Shown here: one piece after another, positions 9,212-17,457 of the stretch | Position numbering within the stretch: the stretch's first letter is position 1 | How the letters are laid out: each line of letters begins with the position of its first letter | Assembly: GCA_036666555.1 (NCBI GenBank) | Contig: JAVWVS010000004.1 | Coordinates: 60,923-124,922 of the forward strand | Direction of reading: 5' to 3' | Length of the DNA stretch: 64,000 nucleotides | Source of the DNA: UMGS1251 sp036666555 | GTDB lineage: Bacteria; Bacillota; Clostridia; Lachnospirales; Lachnospiraceae | Notes under the pieces: model-generated | Seen by the model: only the letters and a program-made list of their open reading frames with translations | Database searches by the model: none | What the model was told of the DNA's origin: nothing | Program-made: the position numbers and the translations under genes

Positions 9212-10207
9212 TTATTCTGCTTGTGCTTGAACTGCTGTAATTGCCACTACTCCCACGATATCTGCTGCGCAGCATCCACGGGATAAATCATTGACGGGTT
9301 TTGCAATTCCTTGTGTTAATGGTCCGTATGCTTCTGCTTTTGCAAGTCGTTCGACTAACTTGTACCCAATATTCCCTGCATCTAAATCTGGGAATATCAA
9401 AACGTTTGCTTGTCCTGCCACAGCGCTGTCCGGTGCTTTTGATTTTCCAATCTCCGGAACAATGGCTGCATCTAATTGCAGTTCGCCATCTAGCAATAGT
9501 TTTGGTTCCAACTCTTTTGCCAGACCAGCGGCTTCGGTTACTTTATCCACATCCGGATGTTTTGCACTGCCCTTGCTGGAATGAGAAAGCATAGCCACTT
9601 TTGGTTCTGCATTGACCAATAATCGGAAAGATGCTGCCGAAGAAATAGCGATGGCTGCAAGTTTTTCCGGGTCCGGATTCTGTTCCAGTCCGCAATCACC
9701 AAAGATAAAGGTACCATCTGCACCCATATCACAATTTGGAACTACCATTACAAAAAATGCGGATACTAATTTTGTACCTGGTTTTGTCTTTAATATCTGC
9801 AAACAAGGTCTTAAAGTATCTGCAGTGGAATGACATGCACCGGATACCATTCCGTCTGCATCTCCCATTTTTACCATCATAACACCATAGTAAAGATAAT
9901 TCGTCAATAAGATTTCTGTTGCCTGTTCTTGGGTCATTCCCTTTTTCTGTCTTAATTCCACCAATTTTGCAATATATGCAGCGGTCTTATCACTTTGCGC
10001 TGGGTCTACAATAACTGCATCCTCAATGTGGTAGTTCGCTCCATTTTTTGCAATCGTTTCTTTGTTGCCTACTAAAATCAGATTGGCTGTACCTTCTTTT
10101 AAAATTGTCTGTGCTGCCTCATAAGTTCTCTTGTCTTCTGTTTCCGGAAGTACAATGGTTTTCTTATCTGCTTTTGCTCTTGCTTTAATTTCATCAATAA
10201 ATGCCAT
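9212..10207 (-). CDS. pta: Phosphate acetyltransferase
   Basis: Interconverts acetyl-CoA and acetyl-phosphate. The 331 residues are the short, single-domain Pta form. Family motifs include MVSGACHSTADTLRP and SHSSKGSAKHPDVDKV, and the end is NDLSRGCCAADIVG. I start it at 10207 (MAFIDEIKARAK), which has AAAGGGG about 9 bases upstream. It is the first gene of pta-ackA and has its own promoter. Confidence 0.96.
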   Translation of the reverse strand: MAFIDEIKARAKADKKTIVLPETEDKRTYEAAQTILKEGTANLILVGNKETIAKNGANYHIEDAVIVDPAQSDKTAAYIAKLVELRQKKGMTQEQATEILLTNYLYYGVMMVKMGDADGMVSGACHSTADTLRPCLQILKTKPGTKLVSAFFVMVVPNCDMGADGTFIFGDCGLEQNPDPEKLAAIAISSAASFRLLVNAEPKVAMLSHSSKGSAKHPDVDKVTEAAGLAKELEPKLLLDGELQLDAAIVPEIGKSKAPDSAVAGQANVLIFPDLDAGNIGYKLVERLAKAEAYGPLTQGIAKPVNDLSRGCCAADIVGVVAITAVQAQAE

Positions 10208-10246
10208 GATTAAAAAGCCCCTTTCCATTTTTTCTCATATACATTC

Positions 10247-10275
10247 ATTATAGCCCAATACCTTTTTGTATACAA
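10247..10275 (-). promoter_or_regulatory. Promoter of pta-ackA
   Basis: TTGTAT (10270-10275), 17 bases, then TATAAT (10247-10252) on the minus strand, 40 bases before the pta ATG. A dyad at 10303-10321 sits just upstream of the -35 element. Confidence 0.7.
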
Positions 10276-10301
10276 GCCATATCCTGTGTATTTTTTAATA
10301 C

Positions 10302-10322
10302 AATTCCATGGGGCATGGAATT
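10302..10322 (-). promoter_or_regulatory. Dyad ATTCCA-N7-TGGAAT upstream of pta, after fucU
   Basis: A near-perfect palindrome (AATTCCATG, three bases, CATGGAATT) directly follows the fucU stop and lies about 28 bases upstream of the pta -35. It could be a weak fucU terminator, but only a short T-rich tail follows. The identical ATTCCA-N7-TGGAAT pattern occurs at 14561-14579 in front of the sugar importer, which favours a protein-binding site. Confidence 0.4.
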
Positions 10323-10323
10323 A

Positions 10324-10764
10324 TTATGAAATTACCACACCTTTTTGTAGCATAATATTTGCATAAAGTGCTTTTTCGCTTGTGGCAATAATGGCATAAG
10401 CCGTCTTAGATTCATCATAAAATGCGAATCGTTCTATATTGCCTACTGCTTTGGCACCTCTTTGGTCATGCTTTTCTACAATTTCTTTGTAAACTTCCCA
10501 AATAGGTGTTTCTACAGTATCGCCTTGCATCACTTCCATTAGATTGACCGGATGTTCCACATAGGTATCCAATGGGAACACCTGTAAAATAGCATCTAAT
10601 ATCTCTGGCACACCATGTCCATCACATCGTATCACCGTAGCATCTTTTCCCATGGATTCTGCTGGAAAGTTTCCATCTGAAATCACCAATCGGTCACTAT
10701 GACCCATTTCGCACAAAACTTTTAATAATTCCGGTGATAAAATACTTGGAATTCCTTTTAACAT
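10324..10764 (-). CDS. fucU: L-fucose mutarotase (RbsD/FucU family)
   Basis: Interconverts alpha and beta anomers of L-fucose so that the isomerase receives its substrate. The 146 residues start MLKGIPSILSPELLKVL and contain the FucU landmarks EMGHSDRLVISDGNFP and RCDGHGVPEIL, plus a C-terminal FYDESKTAYAIIAT segment. Length and motifs favour FucU over RbsD. It follows the ABC importer genes, separated from the binding-protein gene by a hairpin, and supports fucose as the sugar transported. Confidence 0.88.
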   Translation of the reverse strand: MLKGIPSILSPELLKVLCEMGHSDRLVISDGNFPAESMGKDATVIRCDGHGVPEILDAILQVFPLDTYVEHPVNLMEVMQGDTVETPIWEVYKEIVEKHDQRGAKAVGNIERFAFYDESKTAYAIIATSEKALYANIMLQKGVVIS

Positions 10765-10790
10765 ACTTTTTTCCTCCTATTATGCTTGAA

Positions 10791-10820
10791 AGCTGCCCTA
10801 GGATGAAACCTAGGACAGCT
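10791..10820 (-). other. Strong intercistronic hairpin after the binding-protein gene
   Basis: AGCTGTCCTAGG can pair with CCTAGGGCAGCT around a 6-base loop, with one mismatch, between the binding-protein stop and fucU. There is no T-run after it on the minus strand. It therefore looks more like an mRNA-stabilising or partial termination structure that raises binding-protein expression over fucU. Confidence 0.6.
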
Positions 10821-10860
10821 CTGATTGTTTATTTTGTTTGTTTCATTTGTTATAAAGTGA

Positions 10861-11928
10861 TTATTCGTATAAACATGGTTTGATATTTTCGTCTTCCATG
10901 TTATCTTTTGTATACCAGAGACATCCTGTATCTACATCAGATACGCTTTCACCTTTTGCTGATTTAACTGCTAATTCTACTGCTTTGTAACCAATTTGTA
11001 CTGGATCTTGTGTAATAGAACCTACGAAAAGACCATCTTTGATTGCCTGTAATTGAATTTTACCTGAGTCAAATCCAACACCGATTACTTTGTCAGCGCC
11101 AAGTACTTGTAAGCTCTCATTAGCTGTAATGATATTCTTTGCAGAAAATTCATTAGAACCATAGATTGCAACTAAGTCTTTTTTGTTTAAAAGTGTCTGA
11201 GCAACAGTTACACATGCTGCATCATCAACGGTTGCAGGAATACCAACTTCGATAACCACTTTTGCGCCATCTACTTTTTTGTTGTATTTGTCATGTCCTT
11301 CTACAGAAGTTTTGTCTTCACCAATTGTTTTTACCATTTTGTCAATAAATCCAGAAGTACGATCGCCAATAGATTGAGACGTAGCATCCTGAGCAACAAC
11401 ACCAATTCTTACGGTGTCAGCTGGATCTGTTACTTTGTCTTTGATTACTTTGTACATTTCGTCTGCTGCCATTTCACCTGCTGCATAGCTATCTGTAGCT
11501 GCATTTGCAACGATTGTCTTTGCTCCTGGTACACCTGAGTCAAATCCAACAACTGGAATCTTTGCTGCATCAGCGTCTGCCAAAGCACCTTTGATAGATT
11601 CTGGATCCAATGCTGCAAGACAAATTGCAGATGGTTTTTTATTGATTGCATTGTTTAATTGCTCTACTTGCTCATCAATTGCACTTTCATTCTTAGGTCC
11701 TACAAAGTTAATAGTCGCACCCATTTCTTTTCCTGCTTTTTCTGCACCAAGCTTTACAGCTTTCCAGAAATCATGTTGAAATCCTTTTGCAACGATTTCT
11801 ACTGAAAGATCACCACTTGCCTTTGTGTCTTCTTTCTTCTCAGTTGCTTCTTCTTTCTTACCGCAACCAACTGCCATGGTAGCTACCATCGCTACACACA
11901 ATAACACGCTTACAACTTTCTTCTTCAT
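10861..11928 (-). CDS. Sugar ABC transporter substrate-binding lipoprotein (RbsB type)
   Basis: Extracellular sugar-binding lipoprotein delivering a monosaccharide to the permease. The 355 residues start with a lipoprotein signal (MKKKVVSVLLCVAMVATMAVGCGKK in pattern, lipobox Cys22), a charged KEE-rich linker, then a two-lobed periplasmic-binding-protein family 1/4 fold with motifs IVAKGFQHDFWK and VVGFDSGVPGAKTIVANAATDS. AGGAGG precedes the ATG. It is third in ATPase-permease-binding protein-fucU. The sugar is inferred to be fucose from fucU next door and the catabolic island nearby; ribose or another sugar cannot be excluded. Confidence 0.88.
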   Translation of the reverse strand: MKKKVVSVLLCVAMVATMAVGCGKKEEATEKKEDTKASGDLSVEIVAKGFQHDFWKAVKLGAEKAGKEMGATINFVGPKNESAIDEQVEQLNNAINKKPSAICLAALDPESIKGALADADAAKIPVVGFDSGVPGAKTIVANAATDSYAAGEMAADEMYKVIKDKVTDPADTVRIGVVAQDATSQSIGDRTSGFIDKMVKTIGEDKTSVEGHDKYNKKVDGAKVVIEVGIPATVDDAACVTVAQTLLNKKDLVAIYGSNEFSAKNIITANESLQVLGADKVIGVGFDSGKIQLQAIKDGLFVGSITQDPVQIGYKAVELAVKSAKGESVSDVDTGCLWYTKDNMEDENIKPCLYE

Positions 11929-11998
11929 GAATCAATTCCTCCTTTTAATTTTGTTTTGTAATATGATAAATCTGCTTACGCAGGCATTACAAACGCTT

Positions 11999-12979
11999 TT
12001 ACACTGCTTCTGATTTTCTTCTGTTCCATACATCTGCAAATACAGCACCAATCAAAACGAAACCGGTAATAAACAACTGATAGTGTGGCTGTAATCCTAC
12101 AAAAGGAAGTCCTGTTTTTAATACAGACATAATAAACACACCGATTAAAGTTCCAGAGATAGAACCATTTCCACCTGATAAGGAAGTGCCACCGATAACA
12201 ACACCTGCGATAGCGTCCAACTCAAAACCATTTCCGGTACCGGGCATTAAGGTAGAATAAACTGCCGCATAGGAAATACCTGCTAATGCTGCAAAAATAC
12301 CACTAAATACAAATGCTAATGTTTCCCATTTTACAACGTTTACACCGGATAGTCTAGCCGCTTCCTTGTTACTTCCAAGAGCCAGAATATAACGTCCCGG
12401 ACGAGTTTTATTTAATACCATAGACATAATAATTGCCAATACGATTAAAAGAATAAATCCGGTAGGAAGTCCTGCCAAAGGAAGTCCCGGTGCTTTGAAT
12501 TTAAAGATATTGTGAAACCATGCACCTGCGGAATCTCCTTGTGGAAAAGTAACACTTGCAGTTCCGGTTACGATAGAGCCAAGACCTCTGGTGATCATCA
12601 TGGTACCAAGAGTTGCAATAAATGCAGGTAATCCCATAACGGATACCATCAAACCATTTGCAAGTCCTACCAATAAACCAATTGCCAAAGTAATAATTAA
12701 TACCAATGCCATAGGAACTCCTGCTTTGTTAAGCAAAGTACCACCAATTAAGGAGCAACAGATACATACCGTACCAATGGATAAATCGATTCCGCCAGTA
12801 ATAATAACAAAGGTAACACCAATTGCCATAAATCCAATGTAATAAGATGAATCTAAAATACTAATAAAAGTGCTGTATTGAAAGAAGTTACTCCCAAAGA
12901 TACTGAAAAATACATATAACAGTACCAATGCCAAGATGGCAACTAATTTTTGTGTTCCCAGTGATTTTTTCTTTTTCAT
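11999..12979 (-). CDS. Sugar ABC transporter permease (RbsC type)
   Basis: Membrane permease of a CUT2-type monosaccharide importer. The 326 residues are strongly hydrophobic with about 8-10 predicted membrane segments. They carry family motifs GITFVIITGGIDLSIG-like (here GVTFVIITGGIDLSIGT), NGLMVSVMGLPAFIATLGTM and GVVIGGTSLSGGNGS. It begins 16 bases after the ATPase gene and precedes the binding protein. The order ATPase-permease-binding protein is typical of CUT2 operons. Confidence 0.92.
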   Translation of the reverse strand: MKKKKSLGTQKLVAILALVLLYVFFSIFGSNFFQYSTFISILDSSYYIGFMAIGVTFVIITGGIDLSIGTVCICCSLIGGTLLNKAGVPMALVLIITLAIGLLVGLANGLMVSVMGLPAFIATLGTMMITRGLGSIVTGTASVTFPQGDSAGAWFHNIFKFKAPGLPLAGLPTGFILLIVLAIIMSMVLNKTRPGRYILALGSNKEAARLSGVNVVKWETLAFVFSGIFAALAGISYAAVYSTLMPGTGNGFELDAIAGVVIGGTSLSGGNGSISGTLIGVFIMSVLKTGLPFVGLQPHYQLFITGFVLIGAVFADVWNRRKSEAV

Positions 12980-12995
12980 TTCTGTTCTCCTCCTA

Positions 12996-14489
12996 TTAAT
13001 CTCTCAAAGTAGCTGCAGTCATAATGTTTTCCTGCGTTGCTTCTTCAATCGATAGTTCTCCTGTTTTACGTCCTTCACACATTACAACGATTCGATCGCT
13101 CATACGAAGAACTTCTGTTAATTCTGAAGAAATCATGATAATTGATTTTCCTTCTTTTGCCAGTTGATTCATCAATGTATATATTTCACTTTTGGCACCT
13201 ACATCAATACCTCTGGTAGGTTCATCAAATATCAAAATTTCACTGTCTCGTGCAAGCCACTTTGCAATAACTACTTTTTGTTGGTTCCCGCCCGAAAGAT
13301 TCTTAACTGCCTGGTTGACAGAAGGAGTTTTTGTTTTTAAAGCATCTACATATTTTTCAGCAATTTCTTTTTCTTTTTTCTTATCAATGAAGATTCCATT
13401 CATAAACATTTCTAGCGATGCCATCGTTGTATTTTCGGCTACCGTCTTCCCGGTAATGATACCGTAACGCTTACGATCTTCTGACAAATATCCAATGCCA
13501 TACTTTACTGCATCTGCCGGTTTATGTATCTCCACCTTTTCGCCATTGATATAAATGTCACCACTGTCTTTTTTATCTGCTCCAAATAATGCTCTTGCTG
13601 TTTCGGTTCTTCCTGCACCCATAAGACCGGAAAATCCAAGTATTTCGCCTTTGCGAAGTTCAAAGCTGACATCTCTTACCATTTTCCCTGCATTCAAATG
13701 TTCCACTTTCAAGACTACCGGCGCATCCTCGGGTACATTACTCTTTTGCTTTGGTTCTTCATATACCACACGTCCAACCATCATATTGATGATATCATCT
13801 TTGGTAGAGTCTTCGGTAATCAATGTGCCTACATATTCTCCATCACGCATGACCGTTACACGGTCTGTGATTCGTTTAATTTCATCCATTCTATGAGAAA
13901 TATATACAATTCCAATATTTTTATCGCGTAAGTCACTAATGATTTTGAAAAGCTCGCTAATTTCTGTTTCAGTCAATGCTGCCGTTGGTTCGTCAAATAC
14001 AATGACTTTCGCTTCCGTTGAAATTGCTTTCGCAATTTCACACATTTGTTGTCTACCTACCGTAAGATTTCCCATTTTGTCTTTGGGATTAATCTGGATG
14101 TTTAAAATATCAAATAATTTTTGTGCTTCCTCATTCATCTTTTTGTCATCAATGAGTTTGCCATTCATATTCTCACGTCCGATAAAAATGTTTTGAGCAA
14201 CTGTCAAATGATTCATCATGTTTAATTCTTGATGTACAATGACCACCCCTGCGTTTTGAGCCTCTTTTGGGTTTTTAAATTCCACTTCTTTACCTTCGTA
14301 TGTAATCACGCCGCTATCTTTACTGTAGATTCCGGTAAGAATCTTCATCAATGTTGATTTGCCCGCTCCGTTTTCACCCATTAGTGCGTGTACTTCGCCT
14401 CTTTTTAAGTCCAGCTGTACATTTTTCAATGCGTGAACACCAACAAAAGATTTATCAATATCTTTCATTGTTAAAATAACTTCTCCCAC
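12996..14489 (-). CDS. Sugar ABC transporter ATPase (RbsA type)
   Basis: Double-domain ATPase of a CUT2 monosaccharide importer. The first domain has Walker A GENGAGKSTLMK and VIVHQELNMM. The second has the degenerate P-loop GLMGAGRTETARALF, signature LSGGNQQKVVIAKWLA and Walker B ILIFDEPTRGIDVGAK, as normal for RbsA. I favour a GTG start at 14489 (VGEVILTMKDIDKSF) because AAGGTGA lies 4-5 bases before it; the alternative ATG at 14504 has no good ribosome binding site and itself overlaps that Shine-Dalgarno. It is the first gene of the importer operon. Confidence 0.92.
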   Translation of the reverse strand: MGEVILTMKDIDKSFVGVHALKNVQLDLKRGEVHALMGENGAGKSTLMKILTGIYSKDSGVITYEGKEVEFKNPKEAQNAGVVIVHQELNMMNHLTVAQNIFIGRENMNGKLIDDKKMNEEAQKLFDILNIQINPKDKMGNLTVGRQQMCEIAKAISTEAKVIVFDEPTAALTETEISELFKIISDLRDKNIGIVYISHRMDEIKRITDRVTVMRDGEYVGTLITEDSTKDDIINMMVGRVVYEEPKQKSNVPEDAPVVLKVEHLNAGKMVRDVSFELRKGEILGFSGLMGAGRTETARALFGADKKDSGDIYINGEKVEIHKPADAVKYGIGYLSEDRKRYGIITGKTVAENTTMASLEMFMNGIFIDKKKEKEIAEKYVDALKTKTPSVNQAVKNLSGGNQQKVVIAKWLARDSEILIFDEPTRGIDVGAKSEIYTLMNQLAKEGKSIIMISSELTEVLRMSDRIVVMCEGRKTGELSIEEATQENIMTAATLRD

Positions 14490-14544
14490 GTTCTCACCTT
14501 CCATTTCTTTGCTTCGTCTACCTGTTTACCTCTTCACTAGATTT

Positions 14545-14579
14545 ATTATACCTTCCTTCGATTCCAAACAACATGGAAT
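14545..14579 (-). promoter_or_regulatory. Importer promoter (-10) with overlapping dyad
   Basis: A TATAAT (14545-14550) lies about 55 bases before the importer start, but no good -35 is present (TTGTTT is only 15 bases away). In its place is the dyad ATTCCA-N7-TGGAAT (14561-14579). A weak -35 overlapped by a dyad suggests a regulated promoter, either activated or repressed at this site. Confidence 0.45.
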
Positions 14580-14593
14580 ATCTTATTGAAAAA

Positions 14594-14631
14594 GGAGAAA
14601 ATCTTACTGTCATAGTAGGATTTTCTCTTTT
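14594..14631 (-). terminator. Terminator after the sensing-module operon
   Basis: A long stem (GAGAAAATC.TACT / AGTA.GATTTTCTC, with one internal mismatch) is flanked by T-runs on both strands. It lies after the stop of the anchored binding protein, separating that operon from the importer operon. Confidence 0.7.
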
Positions 14632-14667
14632 TTATGGTATATTATTCACTTTTGCACATTTTGTTTT

Positions 14668-15657
14668 CTAGTATTTATTCTTTTCATGAAAGGGAAAAAG
14701 TAATTTCTGATTTTCTTTTGTATAGATATTTTCTCTTACAATCAGTTTCGAACCGGAGTCTACAGTGGCTTTTGGCGTTTCGTGATTGGCTAGTGCAATT
14801 GCCGTTTTCACCCCTAAATATCCCATGTCAAAAGGTTTCTGAATTACAATGCTGTTCACCAGTCCAGACTCCAGCATTTGAATTTCTTCGATGGAATTAT
14901 CAAAACCGACGATTTTCACTTTTCCGGACAGTCCCATATCTTTAATGGCTCTTCCTGCTCCCACTGTTGAATATTCATTGAGCCCTGCCACCAATGTAAT
15001 CTCCGGATGGGCAAGCAGCATTTCCTTGGTCACTTCGTACCCATGACTATAACTGGAATCAGAAAACACTGTTTCCACTACATTACCACTTTTATCCTTC
15101 AGTCCTTTGCGAAAACCGGACTCTCGATCAATGGCGGTAGACGCGCCTTTGACATGACTGACAATTCCAATACCATCCTGCTCTTCGCACAGCTTGCTTG
15201 CATATAATCCCATAATTTCGCCTGCAGCCACATTGTCCGTGGTAATCACTGCATCGGCAATGTCTTTTTCCAAAACGGAATCAATTAACACCAATTTGAT
15301 GCCATGACTTTTTATTTTCCGAGCAGCTGACAGGGTTTTTACATAATCTGCAGGTGCCAGCACAATGGCATCCGGTTTCTTTTGGATGGCTTCTGCAATC
15401 AATTCATTTTGACGGGCAATATCATTTTCTTTTTCCGGTGCAACTACTTCAAGCTCTGCATCTTTTTCATCGGCGGCCATGCTAGCGCCTTCAATTAACA
15501 TAGACCAAAAATCGCTTTCATCCGCACTTTTTGAAACATAGATAATTTTTAATGGTTTTGCCTGAATTGCCCGATATTCCACAGCAATCAGAACTGCTGC
15601 GACAATCACTACCGCCCCTATCAGGAAATATCTTTTTCTATTCCTCATTATTTTCAT
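14668..15657 (-). CDS. Membrane-anchored sugar-binding protein, probable sensor partner
   Basis: Periplasmic-binding-protein type 1 domain (DUF-free RbsB-like fold) of 329 residues with an N-terminal hydrophobic anchor (residues about 9-25) and no lipobox Cys. Motifs include YVSKSADESDFWSMLIEGA and KIVGFDNSIEEIQMLE. Its start overlaps the end of the sensor kinase gene by 20 bases, so the two are translationally linked. In Clostridia the XylFII-LytS-YesN system uses such an anchored binding protein to present sugar to the kinase. I infer the same role here, rather than transport. The ligand is unknown but fucose is a reasonable guess. Confidence 0.78.
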   Translation of the reverse strand: MKIMRNRKRYFLIGAVVIVAAVLIAVEYRAIQAKPLKIIYVSKSADESDFWSMLIEGASMAADEKDAELEVVAPEKENDIARQNELIAEAIQKKPDAIVLAPADYVKTLSAARKIKSHGIKLVLIDSVLEKDIADAVITTDNVAAGEIMGLYASKLCEEQDGIGIVSHVKGASTAIDRESGFRKGLKDKSGNVVETVFSDSSYSHGYEVTKEMLLAHPEITLVAGLNEYSTVGAGRAIKDMGLSGKVKIVGFDNSIEEIQMLESGLVNSIVIQKPFDMGYLGVKTAIALANHETPKATVDSGSKLIVRENIYTKENQKLLFPFHEKNKY

Positions 15658-17455
15658 GTTGCTTCGCTCCCATCATCGGAATTCGAATGGTAACCACCGT
15701 TCCTTCTCCTTTTTTGCTTTGATAACATAGCCCATATTCTTTGCCATAATAAAGCTGCAAGCGATTCTGTATATTATAGACACCCACTCCGTTGGTCTTT
15801 TTTCCCGCTTCCCGCTTCTCAAAAATATGCTCCAATTCCGTTTCGTCCATCCCCATTCCGTTATCCGCTACTTCTAAGACAATCTTATCTCCCTCTCGGA
15901 ATCCTCGGATGCTAAGCATTCCTTTATGTTCTGCATATTTAATTCCGTGATAGATTGCATTTTCAACCAGTGGCTGTAAGGTAAGCTTCACGATCTGCTG
16001 GGATAAAATATCCGGTTCCATAAAAATGTGGAATGCCAGCTTGTCTTGGTATCGTATTTCCTGAATGGTCAAATATGTTTTCGTATATTCCACTTCTTTG
16101 GCAATGGTTACCAGTTCATCATCATTTCCAATGCTTTGTCGAAACAGTTTCGCCAAAGATGATGTCATTAACACTACTTTTTGATTGTTTTTTCCGCTTT
16201 CCGCCATCCAGATAATCGAATCTAACGTATTGTATAAAAAATGTGGATTGATTTGAGCCTGAAGCGCTCTCATTTCCGCCTTTCGTTTCTGCCTCTGTTC
16301 TTCCATGTTTTGTTTCATCAGTTGTTCAATTTTTCGAGTCATCATATTAAATGTTTTTCCCAATCGACCAATTTCATTGGGAGACAGATCTTCAATAGCA
16401 GCACTGTCAAAGTGTCCCTTTTCTACTTCCTTCATGGAATCATCCAAGATACGAATCGGACTTGTAATCCTTCCAGAAATAAAAGCAGAGATAGCTGCGC
16501 CTATCAGAAGTAACAAAATCGTAATGAACAGATAAAGCATCACCGTTTCGGTCCTTCCTTTTAAAAGTTCCGACATATAAGAAACCCCCACCACTGTCCA
16601 ACCACTTTTCTCTGATTTCGAGACCGAATACACTTTACTGCCATCCTTGCTTTTTTTTACAAAGCTGGTGTCATTGCCCTTTACCTCCATCACACGTTGA
16701 ATGACTTCTTCTTTCATGCCACTGTAAATCAGTTGTTGCTGGGGATGATAAATGATGGTACCATTTTCATCCAGTAGATAAATATATCCTTTTTCACCCA
16801 AACTAATGGTCTTGCACAGATCATTAATTGCACTGTAATTCAAATCAATAAACATGACCCCTTGAATTTCCTCGGTTTGATTATTATAGATTCCTCTGCT
16901 TAATGTAATGACCCATGGATAATTTCCGGCAATGGTATTTTGCACATGGGAGCCAGACAATACAAATCCTTTTTCATTTTCCTTTTTGGCTTCCTGAAAC
17001 CAGCTTTCCGAAGAAATGCTATGATACAGATTCAGCTTAGAATTCCCACGGTTAATAATCATTCGCCCATTGTCCCCAATCACCGCCACATTACAGATGT
17101 CTGCACGGCTGTTCATAATGGTCTGGAATTGGCTGACCACACGGTTGTATTGCTCATTTTTCTCTGTATCCGGCACATTTTCCTGAAAGAGATATTCTTG
17201 TACATCTCGGTTCCTAGTAATCATCTGCGATGTATTTTCCATATAATTAATATAGGAATCAATATTCCCATTGACTTGATGGATTAACTGCTGGGTGTAT
17301 TCCGTGGAATTTTGTACCACACTATTTTTCGTGTAATTGATGGAAATTACAAAAAACACAAGAAGTGAAATCATAATCAAGACACAAAAAGAAAGCAGTA
17401 TCGTTGTGCGAATACTTTTAAATCGAAATAACCAATTCTGCTTCTTTTCTTTCAT
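15638..17455 (-). CDS. Sensor histidine kinase, YesM family
   Basis: Membrane sensor kinase of 605 residues. It has a transmembrane segment near residues 17-40, a long extracellular dCache-like sensor domain, a second membrane segment, a HAMP domain (ISGRITSPIRILDD), the His_kinase motif INPHFLYNTLDS with the phospho-accepting His, and an HATPase_c domain (LVENAIYHGI, DNGMGM, NGVGVYNIQNRL). I start it at 17455 (MKEKKQNWLF), with GGAGG 7 bases upstream, two bases after the regulator stop. It forms regulator-kinase-binding protein in one operon. Confidence 0.93.
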   Translation of the reverse strand: MKEKKQNWLFRFKSIRTTILLSFCVLIMISLLVFFVISINYTKNSVVQNSTEYTQQLIHQVNGNIDSYINYMENTSQMITRNRDVQEYLFQENVPDTEKNEQYNRVVSQFQTIMNSRADICNVAVIGDNGRMIINRGNSKLNLYHSISSESWFQEAKKENEKGFVLSGSHVQNTIAGNYPWVITLSRGIYNNQTEEIQGVMFIDLNYSAINDLCKTISLGEKGYIYLLDENGTIIYHPQQQLIYSGMKEEVIQRVMEVKGNDTSFVKKSKDGSKVYSVSKSEKSGWTVVGVSYMSELLKGRTETVMLYLFITILLLLIGAAISAFISGRITSPIRILDDSMKEVEKGHFDSAAIEDLSPNEIGRLGKTFNMMTRKIEQLMKQNMEEQRQKRKAEMRALQAQINPHFLYNTLDSIIWMAESGKNNQKVVLMTSSLAKLFRQSIGNDDELVTIAKEVEYTKTYLTIQEIRYQDKLAFHIFMEPDILSQQIVKLTLQPLVENAIYHGIKYAEHKGMLSIRGFREGDKIVLEVADNGMGMDETELEHIFEKREAGKKTNGVGVYNIQNRLQLYYGKEYGLCYQSKKGEGTVVTIRIPMMGAKQHENNEE

Positions 17456-17457
17456 AT

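Noticed and set aside
14668..15657. Second binding protein as a transport component of the importer
   Set aside because: It has a membrane anchor instead of a lipobox, overlaps the kinase gene and is separated from the importer by a terminator.
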